A stretch of 46,724 bases of DNA from Conus ventricosus. Taxonomy: Eukaryota > Mollusca > Gastropoda > Neogastropoda > Conidae. Below are positions 46,388 to 46,724 of the stretch, piece after piece (position 1 is the stretch's first letter; every line of letters starts with the position of its first letter). The DNA is taken from contig CM031601.1 in the NCBI GenBank assembly GCA_018398815.1, positions 19,822,793-19,869,516 of the forward strand. Reading direction: 5' to 3'. A model generated the notes under the pieces. The model made no database searches. It saw only the letters and a program-made list of their open reading frames with translations, and was not told the DNA's origin. The position numbers and the translations under genes are program-made.

Positions 46388-46724
46388 CTGCGAGGTGGAA
46401 TAGCAGCGAACATCAAGGAGAGGCAGCAGCTTTCCTTAGAGGCACGTGGATGTGAGAGGTCAGAGTCAGGCGGCGCAGCGATCCTTCCAACCGTATGGCT
46501 AACGGCGGGTCTAACCTCTGTCGCCAGAGGACGACTCCTGGAGATGTGGGGCGATCGGCGATGGGCCCGACTACGATTACCGTGGCCTGGGATACCATGC
46601 TTTCCAGCCGGGCATGGGGGCACCCCTCACGGGGTTGGGCTGAAAAATTACCCTTTCGGCCGTAGTCTGCGTGGACCGCAGAATACAACGGACTCGCGCA
46701 GCGCTTCAACGACTTTCGTCCTGC
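46388..46724. mobile_element. Repeat R2, second copy, cut by the window end
   Basis: It matches the left half of R2 (22272-22620) in the same orientation. Shared strings include TGGAGATGTGGG, ACGGGGTTGGGCTGAAAAAT and CGACTTTCGTCCTGC. Homology begins near TGCGAGGTGG and does not include R1 sequence, which confirms R2 as a separate unit. In the minus direction both copies give overlapping Pro/Arg-rich frames with PHISRSRP in common, but I do not recognise a protein. Confidence 0.82.

Overview
The window looks like a eukaryotic, intron-rich nuclear scaffold, most likely from a lophotrochozoan and plausibly a mollusc (gastropod-like). I infer this from the very high load of (CT)n, (GA)n, (CA)n, (TA)n and poly-G/C runs, the decayed Tc1 and LINE copies, the tRNA-derived SINEs and the short exons bounded by GT/AG. 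The species cannot be settled from sequence alone. There is no operon structure and no prokaryotic gene. A 100-base N run at 14125-14224 shows this is a draft assembly.

Most long open frames here are artefacts of tandem repeats. I can support two host genes, both on the minus strand. Gene 1 spans about 23.6 down to 5.95 kb and is a KLF/Sp-like three-finger C2H2 transcription factor. Four candidate exons are visible: 23588-23438, 16177-16093 (with a PLDLS CtBP-binding motif), 10756-10401 (with zinc finger 1) and 6184-5952 (with fingers 2-3 and the stop). Gene 2 spans about 38.55 down to 34.41 kb. It is the C-terminal part of an unrecognised Lys/Ser/Pro-rich protein in two long exons. In both genes the reading frame appears to lose one base at several places, often in homopolymers. 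This suggests undercalled homopolymers in the assembly, although real decay is possible.

Layout from left to right: 1.0-5.2 kb is a 24-bp minisatellite; 5.7-6.2 kb is an inverted repeat running into the KLF-like terminal exon; 7.7-9.3 kb is Tc1 copy A (plus strand); 9.45-9.96 kb is dispersed repeat R1, abutting a partial duplicate of the KLF-like exon 3; 10.4-10.8 kb is exon 3; 10.9-12.8 kb is a degenerate 'CCAAAGTATGTCTATG' repeat; 13.96-14.85 kb holds relatives of the first minisatellite and a 21-bp array; 16.1 kb is exon 2; 19.1-20.6 kb is Tc1 copy B (minus strand); 21.8-23.3 kb is a SINE followed by R1 interrupted by a 736-bp insertion (R2) with an 11-bp target-site duplication; 23.5 kb is exon 1; 24.7-26.0 kb is a 40-bp satellite; 26.1-26.75 and 30.7-31.35 kb are long inverted arms about 4 kb apart; 34.4-38.5 kb is gene 2, with an intron that contains a LINE fragment interrupted by a segment carrying a SINE; 43.7-44.9 kb is a decayed LINE 3' end; and 46.4 kb to the end is a second R2 copy.

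The most notable points are the divergent KLF/Sp-like gene with a CtBP motif and a partially duplicated exon, the R1/R2 filled-site and empty-site pair that defines an undescribed mobile repeat, the foldback-like 630-bp inverted arms, and the related minisatellite arrays on either side of the gene's 3' exons.
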